From NCBI GenBank assembly GCA_902796035.1, contig CADBNR010000005.1:1-64000 (forward strand): a stretch of DNA of 64,000 nt, given 5' to 3'. The notes under the pieces are model-generated. The model did no database searches and was not told where the DNA came from. It saw nothing but the letters and a program-made list of their open reading frames with translations. Position 1 is the stretch's first letter; every line of letters starts with the position of its first letter. A program made the position numbers and the translations under genes. Source of the DNA: an uncultured Bacteroidales bacterium (lineage in GTDB: Bacteria; Bacteroidota; Bacteroidia; Bacteroidales; Muribaculaceae). This document shows positions 7,880 to 15,753 of the stretch, one piece after another.

Positions 7880-8989
7880 ATGACACTGGAATATCTTCAG
7901 AATTATTGGTGGGTGCTTATCTCCGTGCTCGGCGGCATCCTCGTGTTCCTCCTGTTCGTACAGGGCGGACAGTCCATGATATATACCTTCGGACGCAAGC
8001 CCGAGCAGCGCGACGTCATGCTGCAGGGCATGGGGTCGAAGTGGGAACTTACATATACTACGCTTGTAGTGTTCGGCGGCGCGTTCTTCGCCAGCTTCCC
8101 CCTGTTCTACTCCACATGCTTCGGCGGTGCGTACTGGCTCTGGATCCTCATCCTGTTCAGCTTCGTGCTCCAGGCCGTCAGCTATGAATACCGCAAGAAG
8201 AAAGGCAACGTCTACGGCCACAACACCTACGACGCCTTCCTGTTCGTCAATGGCCTGGTCGGCTGCGTGCTGTTAGGCGTGGCTGTCTCGATGTTCTTCT
8301 TCGGCGCGGACTTCACGGTACGCCGGGGCAACCTGCTGACCACCGGCGCTCCTGTAATCTCGCAGTGGGGCGACGCTCACGGATTCGAGGCGATATGCAA
8401 CGCACGCAACCTCGTGCTCGGAGTGGCAGTGTTCTTCCTGGCACGCATGCAGGCTTCTTTCTATATGATAAACCGTCTGAAGGACGACACCCGTTACGAC
8501 GCACAGCTGCGCAGGGCCGCTTTCATCAACGGCGGTATCTTCCTTGTGTTCTTCGTGCTGTTCGTCACATTAGTCTGCCTCGCCACAGGTTACACCATCA
8601 CCGAGGTTGACGGCCGCACCACCGACATACAGGAAGTGCCTTACAAGTATTTCCACAATTTCATCCAGGACTGGTGGATCGGTCTGATGCTCGTTGTGGG
8701 AGCGGTGCTGGTTATCTACGGATGGTTCCGCGGATGTTTCGACAAGAAATTCCGTGGCGCGGTATGGTTCACGGGCATCGGCACGTTCTTGGCTGTGGTG
8801 GCCCTGTTCTGGTGCGCCGGATTCAACAACACCCCGTTCCTCCCCTCGCTGGTCGATCCGGCAAGCTCGCTGACCATCCGCAACGCTTCGTCTTCTGAAT
8901 ATACACTGAAGGCCATGAGCTACGTTTCCATCGTAATTCCCTTCGTATTGGCTTACATAGCCTACGTCTGGCGAAAGATGGACAAATGA
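7880..8989 (+). CDS. cydB: Cytochrome bd quinol oxidase subunit II
   Basis: A 369-residue multi-spanning membrane partner of CydA. The N-terminus 'LEYLQNYWWVLISVLGGILVFLLFVQGGQSM' and the 'MLQGMGSKWELTYTTLVVFGGAFFASFPLFYSTCFGGAYW' region match CydB. No small CydX-type gene is visible after it. A clean intrinsic terminator begins 11 bases after the stop, so the cyd operon appears to hold only these two genes. Confidence 0.96.
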   Translation: MTLEYLQNYWWVLISVLGGILVFLLFVQGGQSMIYTFGRKPEQRDVMLQGMGSKWELTYTTLVVFGGAFFASFPLFYSTCFGGAYWLWILILFSFVLQAVSYEYRKKKGNVYGHNTYDAFLFVNGLVGCVLLGVAVSMFFFGADFTVRRGNLLTTGAPVISQWGDAHGFEAICNARNLVLGVAVFFLARMQASFYMINRLKDDTRYDAQLRRAAFINGGIFLVFFVLFVTLVCLATGYTITEVDGRTTDIQEVPYKYFHNFIQDWWIGLMLVVGAVLVIYGWFRGCFDKKFRGAVWFTGIGTFLAVVALFWCAGFNNTPFLPSLVDPASSLTIRNASSSEYTLKAMSYVSIVIPFVLAYIAYVWRKMDK

Positions 8990-9000
8990 CAATCATTTAT

Positions 9001-9029
9001 GAGGGTCCCTTCGCGGGGCCCTCGTTTTT
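9001..9029 (+). terminator. Intrinsic terminator of cydAB
   Basis: GAGGGTCCC (9001-9009) pairs with GGGGCCCTC (9015-9023) through a TTCGC loop, with one G-T wobble, followed by GTTTTT. It would fall inside the first codons of the next gene if that gene started at the ATG at 8986. This is the main reason to prefer the ATG at 9034. Confidence 0.85.
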
Positions 9030-9033
9030 ATAT

Positions 9034-9597
9034 ATGTACTGGACACTCTTTATAACCTTCTTTAAGATCGGAGCCTTCACCTTCGGGGGAGGCTGGGCCA
9101 TGATCTCCATCATAGAGCGCGAGATCGTGGACCGACACCATTGGATAGAACGTGACGAATTCCTGGATCTCCTGGCCGTGGCCCAGTCGCTTCCGGGAAT
9201 TCTTGCCGTCAACATCGCCGTGGCGGTAGGTGACAAGATACTGCGCACCCGCGGCTCGGTGGTGGCGGCATTAGGTACGATCCTGCCGTCGTTCATCATC
9301 ATTCTGTGCTTCGCCATATTCCTGACGCCGGAAACCATCAAGAACAACCGTGTAATCTCGGCAATATTCATGGGCATACGTCCGTGTGTGGTGGCCCTGA
9401 TCATCGCGCCGGTGCTGTCGTCGGCCAAAGCAGCGAAACTGAAATGGAAGACGGTGTGGATTCCCTGCGTCGTGGCGCTGATGATTTCACTTGACCTCGG
9501 TGCAGTCTCCTCCCCTATTCTATACATCGTGCTCGGAGGGCTGTTCGGGTTCCTCATCTGGTGGTATCCCCACCGCAAACAGCTTAAGAAGTCATGA
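9034..9597 (+). CDS. Chromate transporter, short-chain CHR family, first subunit
   Basis: A half-size CHR transporter of 187 residues from the start chosen here. An in-frame ATG at 8986 overlaps the cydB stop, but translation from it would cross the cydAB terminator. Family members start close to 'MYWTLFITFFKIGAFTFGGG', which matches the ATG at 9034. Motifs are 'FGGGWAMISIIEREIV', 'LAVAQSLPGILAVNIAVAVG' and the short helices after 'RTRGSVVAALGTILPSF'. Paired half-size CHR proteins work as heterodimers that export chromate or a related oxyanion; the natural substrate in gut bacteria is not known. The partner overlaps by four bases (ATGA). Confidence 0.9.
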   Translation: MYWTLFITFFKIGAFTFGGGWAMISIIEREIVDRHHWIERDEFLDLLAVAQSLPGILAVNIAVAVGDKILRTRGSVVAALGTILPSFIIILCFAIFLTPETIKNNRVISAIFMGIRPCVVALIIAPVLSSAKAAKLKWKTVWIPCVVALMISLDLGAVSSPILYIVLGGLFGFLIWWYPHRKQLKKS

Positions 9598-10199
9598 GCA
9601 TATACTGGAAACTTATATGGGCCTACATCAAGATAGGCATCTTCGGTTTCGGGGGCGGTTACGCCATGCTGTCATTAGTGGAACAGTCCGTGGTTAATCC
9701 GGGATGGATTTCAGAGCAGATGTTCACCGACATAGTAGCAATCTCGCAGATGACGCCCGGGCCCATCGGCATCAATTCCGCCACATACATAGGTTATATC
9801 GCGCCCGGCACGGTCAATCCTGAGCTCACCGGCTTCATGTGGGGCATACTCGGGTCGGTGCTGTGTACATTGGCCGTGACGCTTCCATCCTATTTCCTCG
9901 TGCTGTATGCCGAGCACTTCATCCGCAGGCATCAGGAATCGGGTGCCGTCAAGGCCGTGTTCTCCGGCCTGCGTCCTGTCGTGGTCGGGCTGATTGCCTC
10001 GGCGGCAATCATGCTGATGAATGCCCCGAACTTCAACCCCAACGGCATCGACTGGCAGCTTTGGGTAAACATAGCCATCTGTGCCGGGGCTTTCTGCCTC
10101 GCCTGGTTCCCTATCCCCTGGAAAGGAATGAGAATCAAAATACATCCGATACTTATCATAATTCTGGCCGGAATCTTAGGGTTAATTCTTTACTATTAA
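9594..10199 (+). CDS. Chromate transporter, short-chain CHR family, second subunit
   Basis: A 201-residue membrane protein, the second half of the CHR pair. 'YIKIGIFGFGGGYAMLSLVEQSVV', 'DIVAISQMTPGPIGINSATYIGY' and 'AVFSGLRPVVVGLIASA' are the repeated CHR motifs in the opposite half-unit version (TPGPIGIN versus LPGILAVN in the first). The start overlaps the first subunit's stop (ATGA), indicating translational coupling and 1:1 synthesis. folC follows after 24 bases and may share the transcript. Confidence 0.92.
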   Translation: MSIYWKLIWAYIKIGIFGFGGGYAMLSLVEQSVVNPGWISEQMFTDIVAISQMTPGPIGINSATYIGYIAPGTVNPELTGFMWGILGSVLCTLAVTLPSYFLVLYAEHFIRRHQESGAVKAVFSGLRPVVVGLIASAAIMLMNAPNFNPNGIDWQLWVNIAICAGAFCLAWFPIPWKGMRIKIHPILIIILAGILGLILYY

Positions 10200-10223
10200 T
10201 CCTCCCGGCCACATCAATAAGAT

Positions 10224-11507
10224 ATGAGTTACGAAGAAAAACTTGACTGGCTGTTCCGGCAGTTGCCCATGTTTTCGCGTGTAGGACAGGCCGCCTACAA
10301 GCCCGGGCTGGAACGCTCCTGGGCGCTGGCCCGTCATTTCGGCAATCCGCAGGACAAATGGCCGTCGATACACATAGCCGGCACCAACGGCAAAGGTTCG
10401 GTGTCGCATCTTATCGCATCCACGCTCCAGAGTCAGGGCTATAAGGTCGGGCTCTACACCTCCCCGCATTTAGTCGATTTCCGCGAACGTATGCGCGTCA
10501 ACGGCACCATGATTCCCAAGGATGCGGTGGAACGCTTCATAGACCAATGGCGCGCCATAGCCGACGAATATCCCGACAAACCCTCGTTCTTTGAACTGAC
10601 CATGATGATGGCATTCACATGGTTTGCCGACGAGCAGGTGGACTATGCGGTAATCGAGACCGGCATGGGCGGCCGTCTGGACTCCACCAACATCATCACG
10701 CCCCTTATGAGCGTCATCACCAACATATCGTGGGACCACGCGCAGTTCTTAGGCGACACGCTTCCGAAAATCGCGGGAGAGAAAGCCGGCATCATGAAGC
10801 CGGGCGTCCCTGTCGTCATCGGCGAGGCCGAGGGCGACGTGCAGCACGTGTTCCGCACACACGCTGCTGAAACAGGCTCCCCCATCGTGGAAGCCTACAA
10901 TAAGATAGATGAGGAAGCCAACGCCGAGTTAGAGAGTGTGTGTCCGCTACATGGCGACTATCAGCACAAGAACATCAACACTGCACGGGTAGCATTGCAA
11001 CAATTGCGTAATTGTGGCATAAAGATTGCGGACACGAGCATCCTTGATGGTTTTGCCCGTGTCATGTCTCAAACCGGACTGCGGGGACGCTGGGAAATCA
11101 TTTCCGAAACGCCTCTCACCATCTGCGACACCGGCCACAACGAGGCCGGTATCCGCAGCAATGTAGCTCAGCTGGAACGCCTGTTGTCAGAGCGTGCACG
11201 GAAAGGCGACAGCACTCCCCGCCTGCGCATCGTCATGGGATTCGTGGCCGACAAGGACCTTGACCACATCCTGCCGCTGTTCCCCGGCGACGCAACCTAT
11301 TATCTGACACAGGCGCAGATACCACGTGCCCTCAATTACCGGGAACTGCACAAGCGCGTTACGGAACTTGGCTACAGCGCCACCGAATGGCCAACGGTCC
11401 GCGAGGCGTACGAAGCGGCCCTCGCCAATTCCGCTCCCGACGACATCCTGTTCATCGGTGGTTCCACCTTCATCGTGGCAGACTTCCTTGAATCTTGTAA
11501 TAGCTAA
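10224..11507 (+). CDS. folC: Bifunctional folylpolyglutamate synthase / dihydrofolate synthase
   Basis: A 427-residue Mur-ligase-fold enzyme that adds glutamate to dihydropteroate and to folates using ATP. The P-loop 'IAGTNGKGSVSH' is at about 51-62, followed by 'GLYTSPHLVDFRERM', 'ETGMGGRLDSTN' and 'NISWDHAQFLGDTLPKIAGEKAGIMKPGVPVV', all standard for FolC. The C-terminal domain begins near 290 ('TICDTGHNEAG'). It lies 24 bases after the chromate transporter pair. The stop codon falls inside a short tandem repeat at about 11498-11552. Confidence 0.96.
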   Translation: MSYEEKLDWLFRQLPMFSRVGQAAYKPGLERSWALARHFGNPQDKWPSIHIAGTNGKGSVSHLIASTLQSQGYKVGLYTSPHLVDFRERMRVNGTMIPKDAVERFIDQWRAIADEYPDKPSFFELTMMMAFTWFADEQVDYAVIETGMGGRLDSTNIITPLMSVITNISWDHAQFLGDTLPKIAGEKAGIMKPGVPVVIGEAEGDVQHVFRTHAAETGSPIVEAYNKIDEEANAELESVCPLHGDYQHKNINTARVALQQLRNCGIKIADTSILDGFARVMSQTGLRGRWEIISETPLTICDTGHNEAGIRSNVAQLERLLSERARKGDSTPRLRIVMGFVADKDLDHILPLFPGDATYYLTQAQIPRALNYRELHKRVTELGYSATEWPTVREAYEAALANSAPDDILFIGGSTFIVADFLESCNS

Positions 11508-11552
11508 GTTAGCTAAGCTAGCTATAATAGCTATAATAGCTATAATAGCTAA
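11498..11552. repeat. Short tandem repeat around the folC stop codon
   Basis: A 9-base unit, roughly AGCTATAAT, occurs about three times in a row and is flanked by degenerate copies (AGCTAAGTT, AGCTAAGCT). The folC stop TAA at 11505-11507 lies in the first degenerate copy. Such repeats can slip; copy-number change here would alter only the 3' untranslated region unless it reached the last codons. Confidence 0.75.
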
Positions 11553-11567
11553 GCCAACCGTTAGAAA

Positions 11568-11600
11568 AAAGGGCGGACAGACTGAATCTGCTCGCCCTTT
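11568..11600. terminator. Bidirectional terminator between folC and the RNase E/G gene
   Basis: AAAGGGCG (11568-11575) pairs with CGCCCTTT (11593-11600) with an inner AGA/TCT stem. On the minus strand it starts just after the RNase E/G stop and is followed by a T-run of six, ideal for terminating that gene. It can also end folC transcripts on the plus strand. Confidence 0.8.
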
Positions 11601-11603
11601 GTC

Positions 11604-13583
11604 TTACTCCGGTTGCTGTGTGGGGGTCGATGGTTCTAAAACCATAAGTCCCGTTTCCTTCACAGCCTCCTTTTCTTCATTATCTTTTTTGGGTTGTGGT
11701 TTCCTGCGCTGCTTGGGCGCCGGCTTGGGTTTCTGTTCCTGCTGAGGTTTCGGCTCGTCGTTAATCTCAGGCTTTGCCTCTTGCTGAACGTCCGTCTCCT
11801 GCTTTGGCTTCGGTTTCGGCTCGGGTTTCGGCTTCGGTGCCTCCTTCGGCTTGGGTTCCTGCTTGGGCTGAGTCTGTTGCTGAGTCTGTTGCTGAGCTTG
11901 CTTCTGCTTGTTCTTCTTGGCCTTGTTCTTGGCGGCCTGGGCTTCCGGGGTCTCCTCTGCGGTGTTCACGTCGTTACGCGTGTTCACTTTCTGGCCGTTC
12001 TTGGTCTGGCTCGAGTTCATATCGCTTTCTTCCTGCAGGTCTATCTCTGCCTTGTTCTGGTCCAGAACCTTGTACTGCAGGAAAGCCAATGATTCGTCGG
12101 CCACCACTTTCACTCCGCGTCCGTAGCGGCGACGCCACCTGGAATAGAGCGAGAACAGTCCCTTCTTGATGTACGATTCAACGTATGGATGAACATACAT
12201 TATGAATTTCTTCACCTTAAGGTGCTCGGTGAGGTATTCAATCTTCTCCTCGAGTTTGTCGGTGAACAGCAGCGAGCTCTGTACATAGCCCTTTCCGAAG
12301 CACGAGGGGCAGGTTTCGGCCGTGGCGATATCCAGAGCCGGACGCACGCGCTGGCGGGTGATCTGCATAAGGCCGAACTTGGAGAGCGGCAGGATGTTGT
12401 GGCGCGCGCGGTCGTTGGCCATGATCTCGCGCATGTGGTCGTACAGTTCCTGGCGGTGTTCCTGCTTGGCCATGTCGATGAAATCCACCACTATGATGCC
12501 GCCCATGTCGCGCAGACGCAGCTGGCGCGCTATCTCGTCGGCGGCCTTGAGGTTCACATCCAGGGCGTTCGATTCCTGGTCGGGCGTCGCCTTGCTGCGG
12601 TTGCCTGAGTTCACGTCTATGACGTGCAGTGCCTCGGTATGCTCTATGATCAAATAGGCCCCGCTCCGGAACGACACGGTCTTGCCGAAGCTGCTCTTGA
12701 TCTGTCGGGTGATGTTGTAATGGTCAAAGATAGGCACTTCGCTGTCGTACAGCTGTACGATACTATCCTTTTCCGGTGCAATCAACGACACGTATTTGCG
12801 TATCTGCTCGTACGACTCCTTGTCGTTGACATGGATATTTTCGAAAGTAGGTGCGAAAAGGTCGCGGATCATGCTCAGCGTCCGCGAGTCCTCCTGATAT
12901 ACGAGAGCGGGGGCCTTGGCCCTCTGCATCTTGGCTATGGAGTCCTCCCAGCTCTTGAACAGCGTGCGCATCTCGTTGTTCAGCTCTGCCACTCGCTTGT
13001 TCTCGGCTGACGTGCGCACTATAACGCTGAATCCCTTCGGCTTGATGCTCCCTATCAGCTGACGCAACCGTATCTTCTCCTCCGTGCTTTTGATTTTCTG
13101 TGATATCGAGATCTTGTCGCCGAACGGCATCAGCACCATAAACCGTCCCGTGAACGATATTTCGGTGGTGAGTCTGGGTCCTTTGGTCGATATCGGCTCC
13201 TTGGCCACCTGCACCAACAGTTGGTCGCCGGGCTTCAGCACGTCCTGTATGGTGCCCTGTTTCGGAATGTCCTGGTCGAATTTCAGTTTCGACACACTGG
13301 GGACCTTTCGCTTATCGTCCAAAGCCTCACGCACATAGCGTATATAGGTATTGAACTGAGGTCCCAAATCAAGATAATGAAGAAAAGCATCCTTTTCGTA
13401 GCCGACATCTACAAATGCGGCGTTCAGTCCCGGCATCAGCTTCTTGACCTTGGCCAGATAGAGATCGCCCACGGCATACGCTATGTTGCGGCTCTCCTTC
13501 TGAAGCGATACCAGCCGGGAATCCTCCAGAAGCGCTATCGACACTTCCTCGCGGCTTACATCTACTACTAATTCGCTTTTCAT
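11604..13583 (-). CDS. Ribonuclease E/G family protein with a long low-complexity tail
   Basis: The start chosen is the ATG at 13583 ('MKSELVVDVS'), which matches family starts; an upstream in-frame extension of 21 residues looks non-coding. This gives 659 residues. The core (about 1-517) has an S1 domain ('VKKLMPGLNAAFVDVGYEKDAFLHYLDLG'), the catalytic DNase I-like part with 'HVIDVNSGNRSK' and 'IIVVDFIDM', and a CxxC zinc link ('CPSCFGKGYV'). It cuts single-stranded RNA in rRNA maturation and mRNA decay. The last 142 residues are a disordered tail rich in Pro, Lys, Gln and Glu with many 'KPKP' and 'PKPE' units, longer than in RNase G. A terminator-like hairpin lies upstream at 13640-13656. 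Confidence 0.93.
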   Translation of the reverse strand: MKSELVVDVSREEVSIALLEDSRLVSLQKESRNIAYAVGDLYLAKVKKLMPGLNAAFVDVGYEKDAFLHYLDLGPQFNTYIRYVREALDDKRKVPSVSKLKFDQDIPKQGTIQDVLKPGDQLLVQVAKEPISTKGPRLTTEISFTGRFMVLMPFGDKISISQKIKSTEEKIRLRQLIGSIKPKGFSVIVRTSAENKRVAELNNEMRTLFKSWEDSIAKMQRAKAPALVYQEDSRTLSMIRDLFAPTFENIHVNDKESYEQIRKYVSLIAPEKDSIVQLYDSEVPIFDHYNITRQIKSSFGKTVSFRSGAYLIIEHTEALHVIDVNSGNRSKATPDQESNALDVNLKAADEIARQLRLRDMGGIIVVDFIDMAKQEHRQELYDHMREIMANDRARHNILPLSKFGLMQITRQRVRPALDIATAETCPSCFGKGYVQSSLLFTDKLEEKIEYLTEHLKVKKFIMYVHPYVESYIKKGLFSLYSRWRRRYGRGVKVVADESLAFLQYKVLDQNKAEIDLQEESDMNSSQTKNGQKVNTRNDVNTAEETPEAQAAKNKAKKNKQKQAQQQTQQQTQPKQEPKPKEAPKPKPEPKPKPKQETDVQQEAKPEINDEPKPQQEQKPKPAPKQRRKPQPKKDNEEKEAVKETGLMVLEPSTPTQQPE

Positions 13584-13620
13584 TTCTACATTAAATTGCG
13601 CAATATGGTACGCGCTTAAA

Positions 13621-13656
13621 TAAAAAAGAACAAAACGAAGCCCCATCCCGAGGGGC
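13621..13656 (-). terminator. Terminator-like hairpin between the mS38-like gene and RNase E/G
   Basis: On the minus strand GCCCC and GGGGC (13640-13656) form a short GC-rich stem, followed by a T-rich tail (TTCGTTTTGTTCTTTTTT, 13621-13638). It lies about 80 bases after the small basic gene and about 40 bases before the RNase E/G start. It could end the HU-small-protein transcript, or act as an attenuator in the RNase leader. Confidence 0.65.
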
Positions 13657-13738
13657 GGGGTCCCGTTTGTCCTTTATTTCGCAAGATTATCGAATGCGAA
13701 GACCCCCCTTGCAGGGTCTCAAGTCCCGCAGGACCTGA

Positions 13739-13828
13739 TTACTTCTTCTTATGACGATTCTTTCTCAGTCTCTTCTTGCGCTTGTGAGTGGCCATCTTGT
13801 GGCCTTTTCTCTTCTTTCCGCTTGGCAT
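13739..13828 (-). CDS. 29-residue basic protein, AURKAIP1/COX24 (mS38/bS22-like) family
   Basis: The gene is only 90 bases. It reads MPSGKKRKGHKMATHKRK followed by KRLRKNRHKKK. It is almost entirely Lys, Arg and His, with the conserved 'HKMATHKRKKRLRK' core of the DUF1713/COX24 family. Mitochondrial mS38 and mycobacterial bS22 of this family sit in the small ribosomal subunit near the decoding centre, so a ribosomal role is likely but inferred. The same short protein is present across Bacteroidota. It lies between the HU gene (74 bases upstream) and RNase E/G. Confidence 0.85.
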   Translation of the reverse strand: MPSGKKRKGHKMATHKRKKRLRKNRHKKK

Positions 13829-13901
13829 CGTTGTTTGATTTTTGTATTACTAATATTTTCAGGATTCCTGTCGGAATCCGTTTCTCTCCTGACTTGTCCG
13901 A

Positions 13902-14174
13902 TTAGTGGATCTCCTCCAGGAACACCTTCGAGGGCTTGAAGGTCGGAACCTTGTGCTCCGGGATCTTGATTGCCGTGTTCTTCGAGATGTTGCGTGCGGT
14001 CTTCTCCTTGCGGGTCTTTACCACGAAGCTGCCGAAGCCTCTCAGGTATACGTTATTGCCGGCGCCCATGCTCTCCTTTACCGTGGTCATGAACTCTTCA
14101 ACAACGGTCAGCACTGCTGCCTTCTCCAGTCCGGTCTTGCGCGAGATCTCTGTTACTATATCTGCTTTTGTCAT
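13902..14174 (-). CDS. HU-family DNA-binding protein
   Basis: A 90-residue histone-like protein. The helical N-terminus 'MTKADIVTEISRKTGLEKAAVLTVVEEFMTTVKESM' is followed by the beta arm 'GNNVYLRGFGSFVVKTRKEKTARNISKNTAIKIPEHKVPTFKPSKVF', typical of HU/IHF with the DNA-intercalating proline in the arm region. It bends and compacts DNA. It is the first gene of a group with the small mS38-like protein. A near-consensus promoter lies at 14323-14353. Confidence 0.95.
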   Translation of the reverse strand: MTKADIVTEISRKTGLEKAAVLTVVEEFMTTVKESMGAGNNVYLRGFGSFVVKTRKEKTARNISKNTAIKIPEHKVPTFKPSKVFLEEIH

Positions 14175-14322
14175 TGTGTATGAGTTATTATATTTCGTTA
14201 TGAAATTTCTATTCTCCTTAATTTACGCGCGAAAGTGCACTCAGGACACTCAATTATCTGAGATCCACCGCTTTGAACGTCGTTTCAGACGTCTTTCAAG
14301 GGGTCCTTGTTTTTTCGCACTG

Positions 14323-14353
14323 CAAATATCGTAATTTTTTTTCATTCGGCAAT
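14323..14353 (-). promoter_or_regulatory. Probable promoter of the HU gene
   Basis: On the minus strand ATTG (14350-14353), 19 bases, GATATTTG (14323-14330). Each element differs from the Bacteroidota consensus by one base. It leaves a leader of about 140 bases that contains a small palindrome (ACGTC/GACGT near 14277-14292). Confidence 0.5.
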
Positions 14354-14404
14354 CATTTAAAGCGTTTTTTCTTAGATTTTTACGCTTTTTCCCTATTTAA
14401 CGCC

Positions 14405-14998
14405 CTATTCCACAATCCTGCACTCGTCCGCGCTTCCCAGCCGTCCGCGCAGTTCGGCTTCCATATCCAGCGGGAATTCTATCTCCAGTCCGCACTGATT
14501 ATCGAATGTCTGGTCCACTATTCTGACATCGGGCTGTTTCACTATTCTCATCACCCCCTCGGCCTTGGCGTAAGGCACCTCCAGCCGCAGCCTCACCATC
14601 TGCCGCATCTCCTTTACTCCGGCATTCTCCAGCGCCTCGCGTGCCGCTTCCCTGTATGCCTGTATAAGTCCGGACGTTCCCAGCTTGATTCCGCCGAAAT
14701 ATCGCACCACTATCACCAGCACGTCCGTAAGCTCCATGCTGTTGATCTGACCTAATATCGGCTTGCCCGCCGTACCCGACGGCTCTCCGTTGTCCGACAG
14801 CTGCCATTCCCTGCGCTCCGGTCCCAACATATACGCCCAGCACACATGCCGCGCGTCGTGGTATCTGTTCTGATATTTCTTGATCAGTTCCTTGCATTCC
14901 TCGGCCGTATACGCCGGCAATGCAAACGAAAGGAACCGGCTCATCTTCTCCTTGTATTGAGACGAGCCGGTTCCCTGTATCGTATAGTATTTGTCCAT
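14405..14998 (-). CDS. YigZ/IMPACT family protein
   Basis: A 197-residue cytoplasmic protein of the UPF0029/IMPACT family. The N-terminal half shows the signature 'ARHVCWAYMLG...WQLSDNGEPSGTAGKPIL' and 'DVLVIVVRYFGGIKLGTSGLIQAYREAAREAL'. The C-terminal part (about 135-195) is the DUF1949 alpha-beta domain. Members bind nucleic acids and are linked to translation control in eukaryotes; the bacterial function is unclear. It lies 22 bases after the DJ-1 gene in one transcription unit. Confidence 0.93.
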   Translation of the reverse strand: MDKYYTIQGTGSSQYKEKMSRFLSFALPAYTAEECKELIKKYQNRYHDARHVCWAYMLGPERREWQLSDNGEPSGTAGKPILGQINSMELTDVLVIVVRYFGGIKLGTSGLIQAYREAAREALENAGVKEMRQMVRLRLEVPYAKAEGVMRIVKQPDVRIVDQTFDNQCGLEIEFPLDMEAELRGRLGSADECRIVE

Positions 14999-15020
14999 TC
15001 AGATTATTTATGTTCCGGAA

Positions 15021-15611
15021 TTATCCGAAGAAATTATCCAGCGTCTCCTGACCGTTGGGATAGAGCAGCATGGCGTTGGCGGTGGAATTCATCTTCTCCT
15101 CGCCTGCCCATGCCGTCACGATGGCCAGAGCCCATACCAAAGCACTGCTGGGACCGTTGCCAAGAACGAACTTCCCGTCCACGGTCACGCGGCGGTCCTG
15201 ATAGTCCGCTCCTTCCATATATTTCTGGAAGCCGGGATAGCACGTAGCTTTGCGGCCCTTCAGCAGTCCCAGCTGACCTAACACCACGCCCGGCGACGCG
15301 CAGATGGCGGCGATGCGTCCGTCGGCGCTCTCGTACTGAGCCTTCAGCAACTCGCGCAACTCCCTACAGTCGTACAGATTCGTAGCTCCGGGAAGTCCGC
15401 CGGGCAGTATCAGCCATGCGGCTCCTTTGAAATCAGTGTCACGAAGCAACACGTCTGCGCGGACCGGAATGCCGTGCGCGCCTTTCACCTCGTGATCGTC
15501 AGTGATCGACACAGTCTTGACCGGCAGTCCTGCGCGACGCAATAAATCTACCGGTGTTAATGCTTCTACTTCTTCAAACCCCTCTGCTAAAAATACGTAT
15601 GCCTCTTTCAT
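15021..15611 (-). CDS. DJ-1/PfpI family protein
   Basis: A 196-residue protein of the DJ-1/YajL subfamily. The expected nucleophile is C104 in 'IAAICASPGVVLG' with the partner glutamate E15 in 'LAEGFEEVEALTPVDLLRRAGL'. Related proteins protect against oxidative and carbonyl stress, and some are called protein or nucleotide deglycases, a claim that is disputed. A perfect promoter lies upstream at 15703-15734, and yigZ follows closely. Confidence 0.94.
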   Translation of the reverse strand: MKEAYVFLAEGFEEVEALTPVDLLRRAGLPVKTVSITDDHEVKGAHGIPVRADVLLRDTDFKGAAWLILPGGLPGATNLYDCRELRELLKAQYESADGRIAAICASPGVVLGQLGLLKGRKATCYPGFQKYMEGADYQDRRVTVDGKFVLGNGPSSALVWALAIVTAWAGEEKMNSTANAMLLYPNGQETLDNFFG

Positions 15612-15702
15612 GGTTATATAAGTTTTAGGTTCTTTCTTTGTTTGTTTGTAAAGCTGTTTTAAGAACGTTAATGTTATTGTATCTCTGTGTATTGTTATTA
15701 TG

Positions 15703-15734
15703 CAAACTTAATCAATATTTCTGGAATAAACAAA
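15703..15734 (-). promoter_or_regulatory. Promoter of the DJ-1/yigZ operon
   Basis: On the minus strand TTTG (15731-15734), 20 bases, TAAGTTTG (15703-15710), an exact consensus match. Predicted start near 15696, leaving an 85-base leader. The region upstream holds the end of the apbE gene. Confidence 0.85.
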
Positions 15735-15753
15735 TCAAGGACTAAAAAGTGCG

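Noticed and set aside
13584..13646. 21-residue N-terminal extension of RNase E/G
   Set aside because: It would start close to the T-rich tail of a hairpin and has no similarity to family starts, while 'MKSELVVDVS' does.
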